Source of the DNA: Leptasterias polaris
Taxonomy: Eukaryota > Echinodermata > Asteroidea > Forcipulatida > Asteriidae
NCBI GenBank assembly: GCA_037783415.1
Contig: JAZGTN010000001.1
Span: 124,001-188,000, forward strand
Direction: 5' to 3'
DNA length: 64,000 nucleotides
Part shown: piece after piece, positions 49,801 through 63,617 of the stretch
Layout of the letters: every line of letters starts with the position of its first letter
Numbering within the stretch: position 1 is the stretch's first letter
Made by a program: the position numbers and the translations under genes
The notes under the pieces: model-generated
Told to the model about the DNA's origin: nothing
Seen by the model: the letters and a program-made list of their open reading frames with translations, nothing else
The model's database searches: none

Positions 49801-52462
49801 AAGAAATAGTGCCTGCGGAAAACGTTGCGACCCTGAAATAAAGTTAAATCTACGGTTGACAATAACTCCTGATCACAGCATGCCAGAGAGACAAATTTTG
49901 TTACCTGATTCTTCCCTGAATACTCCCAAATCCGAAAATCAGAATGTGAGGGCCAGCAGGCGCCATCTTCATACCGCAAATTACCAGCGAGCGGGGACCA
50001 TCCGAAGTCGACGCAATAGCGACTTCATTTGAACGAGCTATTTTAAAACAAATTCAAAGTAAGCACGGTCAAATCAACATGACATCATTTTTGGATTGGC
50101 ACAAAATTTACACCACTCGAAGGTCAAGTACTAGGGGTCATGTGACCGAATTCTTGGGGCGGAGAGACATTTCTAGACGGCGCTAGCGGCCAGAGAGTCA
50201 CCCCTACCCAAAGAAAATGAGAAGTTTTCAAGCAAAATCAAAGTAAGTACGCTCAAATCAACCTGACATCATTTTTGGATTGGCACAAAATTTACACCAC
50301 TCGAAGGTCAAGTACTAGGGGTCATGTGACCGAATTCTTGGGGCGGAGAGACATTTCTAGACGGCGCTAGCGGCCAGAGAGTCACCCCTACCCAAAGAAA
50401 ATGAGAAGTTTTCAAGCAAAATCAAAGTAAGTACGCTCAAATCAACCTGACATCATTTTTGGATTGGCACAAAATTTACACCACTCGAAGGTCAAGTACT
50501 AGGGGTCATGTGACCGAATTCTTGGGGCGGAGAGACATTTCTAGACGGCGCTAGTGGCCAGAGAGTCACCCCTACCCAAAGAAAATGAAAGTTTTAAAAA
50601 AGGCCAAGAAATAGTGCCTGCGGAAAACGTTGCGACCCTGAAATAAAGTTAAATCTACGGTTGACAATAACTCCTGATCACAGCATGCCAGAGAGACAAA
50701 TTTTGTTACCTGATTCTTCCCTGAATACTCCCAAATCCGAAAATCAGAATGTGAGGGCCAGCAGGCGCCATCTTCATACCGCAAATTACCAGCGAGCGGG
50801 GACCATCCGAAGTCGACGCAATAGCGACTTCATTTGAACGAGCTATTTTAAAACAAATTCAAAGTAAGCACGGTCAAATCAACATGACATCATTTTTGGA
50901 TTGGCACAAAATTTACACCACTCGAAGGTCAAGTACTAGGGGTCATGTGACCGAATTCTTGGGGCGGAGAGACATTTCTAGACGGCGCTAGCGGCCAGAG
51001 AGTCACCCCTACCCAAAGAAAATGAGAAGTTTTCAAGCAAAATCAAAGTAAGTACGCTCAAATCAACCTGACATCATTTTTGGATTGGCACAAAATTTAC
51101 ACCACTCGAAGGTCAAGTACTAGGGGTCATGTGACCGAATTCTTGGGGCGGAGAGACATTTCTAGACGGCGCTAGCGGCCAGAGAGTCACCCCTACCCAA
51201 AGAAAATGAGAAGTTTTCAAGCAAAATCAAAGTAAGTACGCTCAAATCAACCTGACATCATTTTTGGATTGGCACAAAATTTACACCACTCGAAGGTCAA
51301 GTACTAGGGGTCATGTGACCGAATTCTTGGGGCGGAGAGACATTTCTAGACGGCGCTAGTGGCCAGAGAGTCACCCCTACCCAAAGAAAATGAAAGTTTT
51401 AAAAAAGGCCAAGAAATAGTGCCTGCGGAAAACGTTGCGACCCTGAAATAAAGTTAAATCTACGGTTGACAATAACTCCTGATCACAGCATGCCAGAGAG
51501 ACAAATTTTGTTACCTGATTCTTCCCTGAATACTCCCAAATCCGAAAATCAGAATGTGAGGGCCAGCAGGCGCCATCTTCATACCGCAAATTACCAGCGA
51601 GCGGGGACCATCCGAAGTCGACGCAATAGCGACTTCATTTGAACGAGCTATTTTAAAACAAATTCAAAGTAAGCACGGTCAAATCAACATGACATCATTT
51701 TTGGATTGGCACAAAATTTACACCACTCGAAGGTCAAGTACTAGGGGTCATGTGACCAAATTCTTGGGGCGGAGAGACATTTCTAGACGGCGCTAGCGGC
51801 CAGAGAGTCACCCCTACCCAAAGAAAATGAGAAGTTTTCAAGCAAAATCAAAGTAAGTACGCTCAAATCAACCTGACATCATTTTTGGATTGGCACAAAA
51901 TTTACACCACTCGAAGGTCAAGTACTAGGGGTCATGTGACCGAATTCTTGGGGCGGAGAGTCATTTCTAGACGGCGCTAGCGGCCAGAGAGTCACCCCTA
52001 CCCAAAGAAAATGAGAAGTTTTCAAGCAAAATCAAAGTAAGTACGCTCAAATCAACCTGACATCATTTTTGGATTGGCACAAAATTTACACCACTCGAAG
52101 GTCAAGTACTAGGGGTCATGTGACCGAATTCTTGGGGCGGAGAGACATTTCTAGACGGCGCTAGTGGCCAGAGAGTCACCCCTACCCAAAGAAAATGAAA
52201 GTTTTAAAAAAGGCCAAGAAATAGTGCCTGCGGAAAACGTTGCGACCCTGAAATAAAGTTAAATCTACGGTTGACAATAACTCCTGATCACAGCATGCCA
52301 GAGAGACAAATTTTGTTACCTGATTCTTCCCTGAATACTCCCAAATCCGAAAATCAGAATGTGAGGGCCAGCAGGCGCCATCTTCATACCGCAAATTACC
52401 AGCGAGCGGGGACCATCCGAAGTCGACGCAATAGCGACTTCATTTGAACGAGCTATTTTAAA
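46828..52462. repeat. Seven 805-bp units (units 61-67)
   Basis: This run contains a tight cluster of five changes at 48352, 48377, 48478, 48543 and 48727. The last two are the same C to A in adjacent A and B subunits and remove both EcoRI sites. Two further changes are at 51758 and 51961. Units 64-66 show none. Confidence 0.95.
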
Positions 52463-53083
52463 ACAAATTCAAAGTAAGCACGGTCAAATCAACATGACAT
52501 CATTTTTGGATTGGCACAAAATTTACACCACTCGAAGGTCAAGTACTAGGGGTCATGTGACCGAATTCTTGGGGCGGAGAGACATTTCTAGACGGCGCTA
52601 GCGGCCAGAGAGTCACCCCTACCCAAAGAAAATGAGAAGTTTTCAAGCAAAATCAAAGTAAGTACGCTCAAATCAACCTGACATCATTTTTGGATTGGCA
52701 CAAAATTTACACCACTCGAAGGTCAAGTACTAGGGGTCATGTGACCGAATTCTTGGGGCGGAGAGACATTTCTAGACGGCGCTAGTGGCCAGAGAGTCAC
52801 CCCTACCCAAAGAAAATGAAAGTTTTAAAAAAGGCCAAGAAATAGTGCCTGCGGAAAACGTTGCGACCCTGAAATAAAGTTAAATCTACGGTTGACAATA
52901 ACTCCTGATCACAGCATGCCAGAGAGACAAATTTTGTTACCTGATTCTTCCCTGAATACTCCCAAATCCGAAAATCAGAATGTGAGGGCCAGCAGGCGCC
53001 ATCTTCATACCGCAAATTACCAGCGAGCGGGGACCATCCGAAGTCGACGCAATAGCGACTTCATTTGAACGAGCTATTTTAAA
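52463..53083. repeat. One 621-bp unit (unit 68)
   Basis: A-C-U; start of the nearly invariant right part of the window. Confidence 0.95.
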
Positions 53084-53888
53084 ACAAATTCAAAGTAAGC
53101 ACGGTCAAATCAACATGACATCATTTTTGGATTGGCACAAAATTTACACCACTCGAAGGTCAAGTACTAGGGGTCATGTGACCGAATTCTTGGGGCGGAG
53201 AGACATTTCTAGACGGCGCTAGCGGCCAGAGAGTCACCCCTACCCAAAGAAAATGAGAAGTTTTCAAGCAAAATCAAAGTAAGTACGCTCAAATCAACCT
53301 GACATCATTTTTGGATTGGCACAAAATTTACACCACTCGAAGGTCAAGTACTAGGGGTCATGTGACCGAATTCTTGGGGCGGAGAGACATTTCTAGACGG
53401 CGCTAGCGGCCAGAGAGTCACCCCTACCCAAAGAAAATGAGAAGTTTTCAAGCAAAATCAAAGTAAGTACGCTCAAATCAACCTGACATCATTTTTGGAT
53501 TGGCACAAAATTTACACCACTCGAAGGTCAAGTACTAGGGGTCATGTGACCGAATTCTTGGGGCGGAGAGACATTTCTAGACGGCGCTAGTGGCCAGAGA
53601 GTCACCCCTACCCAAAGAAAATGAAAGTTTTAAAAAAGGCCAAGAAATAGTGCCTGCGGAAAACGTTGCGACCCTGAAATAAAGTTAAATCTACGGTTGA
53701 CAATAACTCCTGATCACAGCATGCCAGAGAGACAAATTTTGTTACCTGATTCTTCCCTGAATACTCCCAAATCCGAAAATCAGAATGTGAGGGCCAGCAG
53801 GCGCCATCTTCATACCGCAAATTACCAGCGAGCGGGGACCATCCGAAGTCGACGCAATAGCGACTTCATTTGAACGAGCTATTTTAAA
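53084..53888. repeat. One 805-bp unit (unit 69)
   Basis: A-B-C-U, no change noticed. Confidence 0.95.
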
Positions 53889-54509
53889 ACAAATTCAAAG
53901 TAAGCACGGTCAAATCAACATGACATCATTTTTGGATTGGCACAAAATTTACACCACTCGAAGGTCAAGTACTAGGGGTCATGTGACCGAATTCTTGGGG
54001 CGGAGAGACATTTCTAGACGGCGCTAGCGGCCAGAGAGTCACCCCTACCCAAAGAAAATGAGAAGTTTTCAAGCAAAATCAAAGTAAGTACGCTCAAATC
54101 AACCTGACATCATTTTTGGATTGGCACAAAATTTACACCACTCGAAGGTCAAGTACTAGGGGTCATGTGACCGAATTCTTGGGGCGGAGAGACATTTCTA
54201 GACGGCGCTAGTGGCCAGAGAGTCACCCCTACCCAAAGAAAATGAAAGTTTTAAAAAAGGCCAAGAAATAGTGCCTGCGGAAAACGTTGCGACCCTGAAA
54301 TAAAGTTAAATCTACGGTTGACAATAACTCCTGATCACAGCATGCCAGAGAGACAAATTTTGTTACCTGATTCTTCCCTGAATACTCCCAAATCCGAAAA
54401 TCAGAATGTGAGGGCCAGCAGGCGCCATCTTCATACCGCAAATTACCAGCGAGCGGGGACCATCCGAAGTCGACGCAATAGCGACTTCATTTGAACGAGC
54501 TATTTTAAA
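53889..54509. repeat. One 621-bp unit (unit 70)
   Basis: A-C-U, no change noticed. Confidence 0.95.
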
Positions 54510-56924
54510 ACAAATTCAAAGTAAGCACGGTCAAATCAACATGACATCATTTTTGGATTGGCACAAAATTTACACCACTCGAAGGTCAAGTACTAGGGGT
54601 CATGTGACCGAATTCTTGGGGCGGAGAGACATTTCTAGACGGCGCTAGCGGCCAGAGAGTCACCCCTACCCAAAGAAAATGAGAAGTTTTCAAGCAAAAT
54701 CAAAGTAAGTACGCTCAAATCAACCTGACATCATTTTTGGATTGGCACAAAATTTACACCACTCGAAGGTCAAGTACTAGGGGTCATGTGACCGAATTCT
54801 TGGGGCGGAGAGACATTTCTAGACGGCGCTAGCGGCCAGAGAGTCACCCCTACCCAAAGAAAATGAGAAGTTTTCAAGCAAAATCAAAGTAAGTACGCTC
54901 AAATCAACCTGACATCATTTTTGGATTGGCACAAAATTTACACCACTCGAAGGTCAAGTACTAGGGGTCATGTGACCGAATTCTTGGGGCGGAGAGACAT
55001 TTCTAGACGGCGCTAGTGGCCAGAGAGTCACCCCTACCCAAAGAAAATGAAAGTTTTAAAAAAGGCCAAGAAATAGTGCCTGCGGAAAACGTTGCGACCC
55101 TGAAATAAAGTTAAATCTACGGTTGACAATAACTCCTGATCACAGCATGCCAGAGAGACAAATTTTGTTACCTGATTCTTCCCTGAATACTCCCAAATCC
55201 GAAAATCAGAATGTGAGGGCCAGCAGGCGCCATCTTCATACCGCAAATTACCAGCGAGCGGGGACCATCCGAAGTCGACGCAATAGCGACTTCATTTGAA
55301 CGAGCTATTTTAAAACAAATTCAAAGTAAGCACGGTCAAATCAACATGACATCATTTTTGGATTGGCACAAAATTTACACCACTCGAAGGTCAAGTACTA
55401 GGGGTCATGTGACCGAATTCTTGGGGCGGAGAGACATTTCTAGACGGCGCTAGCGGCCAGAGAGTCACCCCTACCCAAAGAAAATGAGAAGTTTTCAAGC
55501 AAAATCAAAGTAAGTACGCTCAAATCAACCTGACATCATTTTTGGATTGGCACAAAATTTACACCACTCGAAGGTCAAGTACTAGGGGTCATGTGACCGA
55601 ATTCTTGGGGCGGAGAGACATTTCTAGACGGCGCTAGCGGCCAGAGAGTCACCCCTACCCAAAGAAAATGAGAAGTTTTCAAGCAAAATCAAAGTAAGTA
55701 CGCTCAAATCAACCTGACATCATTTTTGGATTGGCACAAAATTTACACCACTCGAAGGTCAAGTACTAGGGGTCATGTGACCGAATTCTTGGGGCGGAGA
55801 GACATTTCTAGACGGCGCTAGTGGCCAGAGAGTCACCCCTACCCAAAGAAAATGAAAGTTTTAAAAAAGGCCAAGAAATAGTGCCTGCGGAAAACGTTGC
55901 GACCCTGAAATAAAGTTAAATCTACGGTTGACAATAACTCCTGATCACAGCATGCCAGAGAGACAAATTTTGTTACCTGATTCTTCCCTGAATACTCCCA
56001 AATCCGAAAATCAGAATGTGAGGGCCAGCAGGCGCCATCTTCATACCGCAAATTACCAGCGAGCGGGGACCATCCGAAGTCGACGCAATAGCGACTTCAT
56101 TTGAACGAGCTATTTTAAAACAAATTCAAAGTAAGCACGGTCAAATCAACATGACATCATTTTTGGATTGGCACAAAATTTACACCACTCGAAGGTCAAG
56201 TACTAGGGGTCATGTGACCGAATTCTTGGGGCGGAGAGACATTTCTAGACGGCGCTAGCGGCCAGAGAGTCACCCCTACCCAAAGAAAATGAGAAGTTTT
56301 CAAGCAAAATCAAAGTAAGTACGCTCAAATCAACCTGACATCATTTTTGGATTGGCACAAAATTTACACCACTCGAAGGTCAAGTACTAGGGGTCATGTG
56401 ACCGAATTCTTGGGGCGGAGAGACATTTCTAGACGGCGCTAGCGGCCAGAGAGTCACCCCTACCCAAAGAAAATGAGAAGTTTTCAAGCAAAATCAAAGT
56501 AAGTACGCTCAAATCAACCTGACATCATTTTTGGATTGGCACAAAATTTACACCACTCGAAGGTCAAGTACTAGGGGTCATGTGACCGAATTCTTGGGGC
56601 GGAGAGACATTTCTAGACGGCGCTAGTGGCCAGAGAGTCACCCCTACCCAAAGAAAATGAAAGTTTTAAAAAAGGCCAAGAAATAGTGCCTGCGGAAAAC
56701 GTTGCGACCCTGAAATAAAGTTAAATCTACGGTTGACAATAACTCCTGATCACAGCATGCCAGAGAGACAAATTTTGTTACCTGATTCTTCCCTGAATAC
56801 TCCCAAATCCGAAAATCAGAATGTGAGGGCCAGCAGGCGCCATCTTCATACCGCAAATTACCAGCGAGCGGGGACCATCCGAAGTCGACGCAATAGCGAC
56901 TTCATTTGAACGAGCTATTTTAAA
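54510..56924. repeat. Three 805-bp units (units 71-73)
   Basis: A-B-C-U each, no change noticed. Confidence 0.95.
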
Positions 56925-57545
56925 ACAAATTCAAAGTAAGCACGGTCAAATCAACATGACATCATTTTTGGATTGGCACAAAATTTACACCACTCGAAGG
57001 TCAAGTACTAGGGGTCATGTGACCGAATTCTTGGGGCGGAGAGACATTTCTAGACGGCGCTAGCGGCCAGAGAGTCACCCCTACCCAAAGAAAATGAGAA
57101 GTTTTCAAGCAAAATCAAAGTAAGTACGCTCAAATCAACCTGACATCATTTTTGGATTGGCACAAAATTTACACCACTCGAAGGTCAAGTACTAGGGGTC
57201 ATGTGACCGAATTCTTGGGGCGGAGAGACATTTCTAGACGGCGCTAGTGGCCAGAGAGTCACCCCTACCCAAAGAAAATGAAAGTTTTAAAAAAGGCCAA
57301 GAAATAGTGCCTGCGGAAAACGTTGCGACCCTGAAATAAAGTTAAATCTACGGTTGACAATAACTCCTGATCACAGCATGCCAGAGAGACAAATTTTGTT
57401 ACCTGATTCTTCCCTGAATACTCCCAAATCCGAAAATCAGAATGTGAGGGCCAGCAGGCGCCATCTTCATACCGCAAATTACCAGCGAGCGGGGACCATC
57501 CGAAGTCGACGCAATAGCGACTTCATTTGAACGAGCTATTTTAAA
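56925..57545. repeat. One 621-bp unit (unit 74)
   Basis: A-C-U, no change noticed. Confidence 0.95.
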
Positions 57546-60500
57546 ACAAATTCAAAGTAAGCACGGTCAAATCAACATGACATCATTTTTGGATTGGCAC
57601 AAAATTTACACCACTCGAAGGTCAAGTACTAGGGGTCATGTGACCGAATTCTTGGGGCGGAGAGACATTTCTAGACGGCGCTAGCGGCCAGAGAGTCACC
57701 CCTACCCAAAGAAAATGAGAAGTTTTCAAGCAAAATCAAAGTAAGTACGCTCAAATCAACCTGACATCATTTTTGGATTGGCACAAAATTTACACCACTC
57801 GAAGGTCAAGTACTAGGGGTCATGTGACCGAATTCTTGGGGCGGAGAGACATTTCTAGACGGCGCTAGCGGCCAGAGAGTCACCCCTACCCAAAGAAAAT
57901 GAGAAGTTTTCAAGCAAAATCAAAGTAAGTACGCTCAAATCAACCTGACATCATTTTTGGATTGGCACAAAATTTACACCACTCGAAGGTCAAGTACTAG
58001 GGGTCATGTGACCGAATTCTTGGGGCGGAGAGACATTTCTAGACGGCGCTAGTGGCCAGAGAGTCACCCCTACCCAAAGAAAATGAAAGTTTTAAAAAAG
58101 GCCAAGAAATAGTGCCTGCGGAAAACGTTGCGACCCTGAAATAAAGTTAAATCTACGGTTGACAATAACTCCTGATCACAGCATGCCAGAGAGACAAATT
58201 TTGTTACCTGATTCTTCCCTGAATACTCCCAAATCCGAAAATCAGAATGTGAGGGCCAGCAGGCGCCATCTTCATACCGCAAATTACCAGCGAGCGGGGA
58301 CCATCCGAAGTCGACGCAATAGCGACTTCATTTGAACGAGCTATTTTAAAACAAATTCAAAGTAAGCACGGTCAAATCAACATGACATCATTTTTGGATT
58401 GGCACAAAATTTACACCACTCGAAGGTCAAGTACTAGGGGTCATGTGACCGAATTCTTGGGGCGGAGAGACATTTCTAGACGGCGCTAGCGGCCAGAGAG
58501 TCACCCCTACCCAAAGAAAATGAGAAGTTTTCAAGCAAAATCAAAGTAAGTACGCTCAAATCAACCTGACATCATTTTTGGATTGGCACAAAATTTACAC
58601 CACTCGAAGGTCAAGTACTAGGGGTCATGTGACCGAATTCTTGGGGCGGAGAGACATTTCTAGACGGCGCTAGCGGCCAGAGAGTCACCCCTACCCAAAG
58701 AAAATGAGAAGTTTTCAAGCAAAATCAAAGTAAGTACGCTCAAATCAACCTGACATCATTTTTGGATTGGCACAAAATTTACACCACTCGAAGGTCAAGT
58801 ACTAGGGGTCATGTGACCGAATTCTTGGGGCGGAGAGACATTTCTAGACGGCGCTAGTGGCCAGAGAGTCACCCATACCCAAAGAAAATGAAAGTTTTAA
58901 AAAAGGCCAAGAAATAGTGCCTGCGGAAAACGTTGCGACCCTGAAATAAAGTTAAATCTACGGTTGACAATAACTCCTGATCACAGCATGCCAGAGAGAC
59001 AAATTTTGTTACCTGATTCTTCCCTGAATACTCCCAAATCCGAAAATCAGAATGTGAGGGCCAGCAGGCGCCATCTTCATACCGCAAATTACCAGCGAGC
59101 GGGGACCATCCGAAGTCGACGCAATAGCGACTTCATTTGAACGAGCTATTTTAAAACAAATTCAAAGTAAGCACGGTCAAATCAACATGACATCATTTTT
59201 GGATTGGCACAAAATTTACACCACTCGAAGGTCAAGTACTAGGGGTCATGTGACCGAATTCTTGGGGCGGAGAGACATTTCTAGACGGCGCTAGCGGCCA
59301 GAGAGTCACCCCTACCCAAAGAAAATGAGAAGTTTTCAAGCAAAATCAAAGTAAGTACGCTCAAATCAACCTGACATCATTTTTGGATTGGCACAAAATT
59401 TACACCACTCGAAGGTCAAGTACTAGGGGTCATGTGACCGAATTCTTGGGGCGGAGAGACATTTCTAGACGGCGCTAGCGGCCAGAGAGTCACCCCTACC
59501 CAAAGAAAATGAGAAGTTTTCAAGCAAAATCAAAGTAAGTACGCTCAAATCAACCTGACATCATTTTTGGATTGGCACAAAATTTACACCACTCGAAGGT
59601 CAAGTACTAGGGGTCATGTGACCGAATTCTTGGGGCGGAGAGACATTTCTAGACGGCGCTAGTGGCCAGAGAGTCACCCCTACCCAAAGAAAATGAAAGT
59701 TTTAAAAAAGGCCAAGAAATAGTGCCTGCGGAAAACGTTGCGACCCTGAAATAAAGTTAAATCTACGGTTGACAATAACTCCTGATCACAGCATGCCAGA
59801 GAGACAAATTTTGTTACCTGATTCTTCCCTGAATACTCCCAAATCCGAAAATCAGAATGTGAGGGCCAGCAGGCGCCATCTTCATACCGCAAATTACCAG
59901 CGAGCGGGGACCATCCGAAGTCGACGCAATAGCGACTTCATTTGAACGAGCTATTTTAAAACAAATTCAAAGTAAGCACGGTCAAATCAACATGACATCA
60001 TTTTTGGATTGGCACAAAATTTACACCACTCGAAGGTCAAGTACTAGGGGTCATGTGACCGAATTCTTGGGGCGGAGAGACATTTCTAGACGGCGCTAGC
60101 GGCCAGAGAGTCACCCCTACCCAAAGAAAATGAGAAGTTTTCAAGCAAAATCAAAGTAAGTACGCTCAAATCAACCTGACATCATTTTTGGATTGGCACA
60201 AAATTTACACCACTCGAAGGTCAAGTACTAGGGGTCATGTGACCGAATTCTTGGGGCGGAGAGACATTTCTAGACGGCGCTAGCGGCCAGAGAGTCACCC
60301 CTACCCAAAGAAAATGAGAAGTTTTCAAGCAAAATCAAAGTAAGTACGCTCAAATCAACCTGACATCATTTTTGGATTGGCACAAAATTTACACCACTCG
60401 AAGGTCAAGTACTAGGGGTCATGTGACCGAATTCTTGGGGCGGAGAGACATTTCTAGACGGCGCTAGTGGCCAGAGAGTCACCCCTACCCAAAGAAAATG

Positions 60501-60765
60501 AAAGTTTTAAAAAAGGCCAAGAAATAGTGCCTGCGGAAAACGTTGCGACCCTGAAATAAAGTTAAATCTACGGTTGACAATAACTCCTGATCACAGCATG
60601 CCAGAGAGACAAATTTTGTTACCTGATTCTTCCCTGAATACTCCCAAATCCGAAAATCAGAATGTGAGGGCCAGCAGGCGCCATCTTCATACCGCAAATT
60701 ACCAGCGAGCGGGGACCATCCGAAGTCGACGCAATAGCGACTTCATTTGAACGAGCTATTTTAAA
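57546..60765. repeat. Four 805-bp units (units 75-78)
   Basis: The one change noticed is C to A at 58875 in the C subunit of unit 76. It removes the stop of the minus-strand open frame and lengthens it by two codons, with no likely consequence. Confidence 0.95.
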
Positions 60766-61386
60766 ACAAATTCAAAGTAAGCACGGTCAAATCAACATGA
60801 CATCATTTTTGGATTGGCACAAAATTTACACCACTCGAAGGTCAAGTACTAGGGGTCATGTGACCGAATTCTTGGGGCGGAGAGACATTTCTAGACGGCG
60901 CTAGCGGCCAGAGAGTCACCCCTACCCAAAGAAAATGAGAAGTTTTCAAGCAAAATCAAAGTAAGTACGCTCAAATCAACCTGACATCATTTTTGGATTG
61001 GCACAAAATTTACACCACTCGAAGGTCAAGTACTAGGGGTCATGTGACCGAATTCTTGGGGCGGAGAGACATTTCTAGACGGCGCTAGTGGCCAGAGAGT
61101 CACCCCTACCCAAAGAAAATGAAAGTTTTAAAAAAGGCCAAGAAATAGTGCCTGCGGAAAACGTTGCGACCCTGAAATAAAGTTAAATCTACGGTTGACA
61201 ATAACTCCTGATCACAGCATGCCAGAGAGACAAATTTTGTTACCTGATTCTTCCCTGAATACTCCCAAATCCGAAAATCAGAATGTGAGGGCCAGCAGGC
61301 GCCATCTTCATACCGCAAATTACCAGCGAGCGGGGACCATCCGAAGTCGACGCAATAGCGACTTCATTTGAACGAGCTATTTTAAA
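60766..61386. repeat. One 621-bp unit (unit 79)
   Basis: A-C-U. With the next 805-bp unit it forms a 1426-bp pair that is repeated at 62192-63617. Confidence 0.95.
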
Positions 61387-62191
61387 ACAAATTCAAAGTA
61401 AGCACGGTCAAATCAACATGACATCATTTTTGGATTGGCACAAAATTTACACCACTCGAAGGTCAAGTACTAGGGGTCATGTGACCGAATTCTTGGGGCG
61501 GAGAGACATTTCTAGACGGCGCTAGCGGCCAGAGAGTCACCCCTACCCAAAGAAAATGAGAAGTTTTCAAGCAAAATCAAAGTAAGTACGCTCAAATCAA
61601 CCTGACATCATTTTTGGATTGGCACAAAATTTACACCACTCGAAGGTCAAGTACTAGGGGTCATGTGACCGAATTCTTGGGGCGGAGAGACATTTCTAGA
61701 CGGCGCTAGCGGCCAGAGAGTCACCCCTACCCAAAGAAAATGAGAAGTTTTCAAGCAAAATCAAAGTAAGTACGCTCAAATCAACCTGACATCATTTTTG
61801 GATTGGCACAAAATTTACACCACTCGAAGGTCAAGTACTAGGGGTCATGTGACCGAATTCTTGGGGCGGAGAGACATTTCTAGACGGCGCTAGTGGCCAG
61901 AGAGTCACCCCTACCCAAAGAAAATGAAAGTTTTAAAAAAGGCCAAGAAATAGTGCCTGCGGAAAACGTTGCGACCCTGAAATAAAGTTAAATCTACGGT
62001 TGACAATAACTCCTGATCACAGCATGCCAGAGAGACAAATTTTGTTACCTGATTCTTCCCTGAATACTCCCAAATCCGAAAATCAGAATGTGAGGGCCAG
62101 CAGGCGCCATCTTCATACCGCAAATTACCAGCGAGCGGGGACCATCCGAAGTCGACGCAATAGCGACTTCATTTGAACGAGCTATTTTAAA
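61387..62191. repeat. One 805-bp unit (unit 80)
   Basis: A-B-C-U, no change noticed. Confidence 0.95.
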
Positions 62192-62812
62192 ACAAATTCA
62201 AAGTAAGCACGGTCAAATCAACATGACATCATTTTTGGATTGGCACAAAATTTACACCACTCGAAGGTCAAGTACTAGGGGTCATGTGACCGAATTCTTG
62301 GGGCGGAGAGACATTTCTAGACGGCGCTAGCGGCCAGAGAGTCACCCCTACCCAAAGAAAATGAGAAGTTTTCAAGCAAAATCAAAGTAAGTACGCTCAA
62401 ATCAACCTGACATCATTTTTGGATTGGCACAAAATTTACACCACTCGAAGGTCAAGTACTAGGGGTCATGTGACCGAATTCTTGGGGCGGAGAGACATTT
62501 CTAGACGGCGCTAGTGGCCAGAGAGTCACCCCTACCCAAAGAAAATGAAAGTTTTAAAAAAGGCCAAGAAATAGTGCCTGCGGAAAACGTTGCGACCCTG
62601 AAATAAAGTTAAATCTACGGTTGACAATAACTCCTGATCACAGCATGCCAGAGAGACAAATTTTGTTACCTGATTCTTCCCTGAATACTCCCAAATCCGA
62701 AAATCAGAATGTGAGGGCCAGCAGGCGCCATCTTCATACCGCAAATTACCAGCGAGCGGGGACCATCCGAAGTCGACGCAATAGCGACTTCATTTGAACG
62801 AGCTATTTTAAA
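62192..62812. repeat. One 621-bp unit (unit 81)
   Basis: A-C-U, no change noticed; second member of the 621/805 alternation. Confidence 0.95.
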
Positions 62813-63617
62813 ACAAATTCAAAGTAAGCACGGTCAAATCAACATGACATCATTTTTGGATTGGCACAAAATTTACACCACTCGAAGGTCAAGTACTAGG
62901 GGTCATGTGACCGAATTCTTGGGGCGGAGAGACATTTCTAGACGGCGCTAGCGGCCAGAGAGTCACCCCTACCCAAAGAAAATGAGAAGTTTTCAAGCAA
63001 AATCAAAGTAAGTACGCTCAAATCAACCTGACATCATTTTTGGATTGGCACAAAATTTACACCACTCGAAGGTCAAGTACTAGGGGTCATGTGACCGAAT
63101 TCTTGGGGCGGAGAGACATTTCTAGACGGCGCTAGCGGCCAGAGAGTCACCCCTACCCAAAGAAAATGAGAAGTTTTCAAGCAAAATCAAAGTAAGTACG
63201 CTCAAATCAACCTGACATCATTTTTGGATTGGCACAAAATTTACACCACTCGAAGGTCAAGTACTAGGGGTCATGTGACCGAATTCTTGGGGCGGAGAGA
63301 CATTTCTAGACGGCGCTAGTGGCCAGAGAGTCACCCCTACCCAAAGAAAATGAAAGTTTTAAAAAAGGCCAAGAAATAGTGCCTGCGGAAAACGTTGCGA
63401 CCCTGAAATAAAGTTAAATCTACGGTTGACAATAACTCCTGATCACAGCATGCCAGAGAGACAAATTTTGTTACCTGATTCTTCCCTGAATACTCCCAAA
63501 TCCGAAAATCAGAATGTGAGGGCCAGCAGGCGCCATCTTCATACCGCAAATTACCAGCGAGCGGGGACCATCCGAAGTCGACGCAATAGCGACTTCATTT
63601 GAACGAGCTATTTTAAA
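62813..63617. repeat. One 805-bp unit (unit 82)
   Basis: A-B-C-U, no change noticed. Confidence 0.95.
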
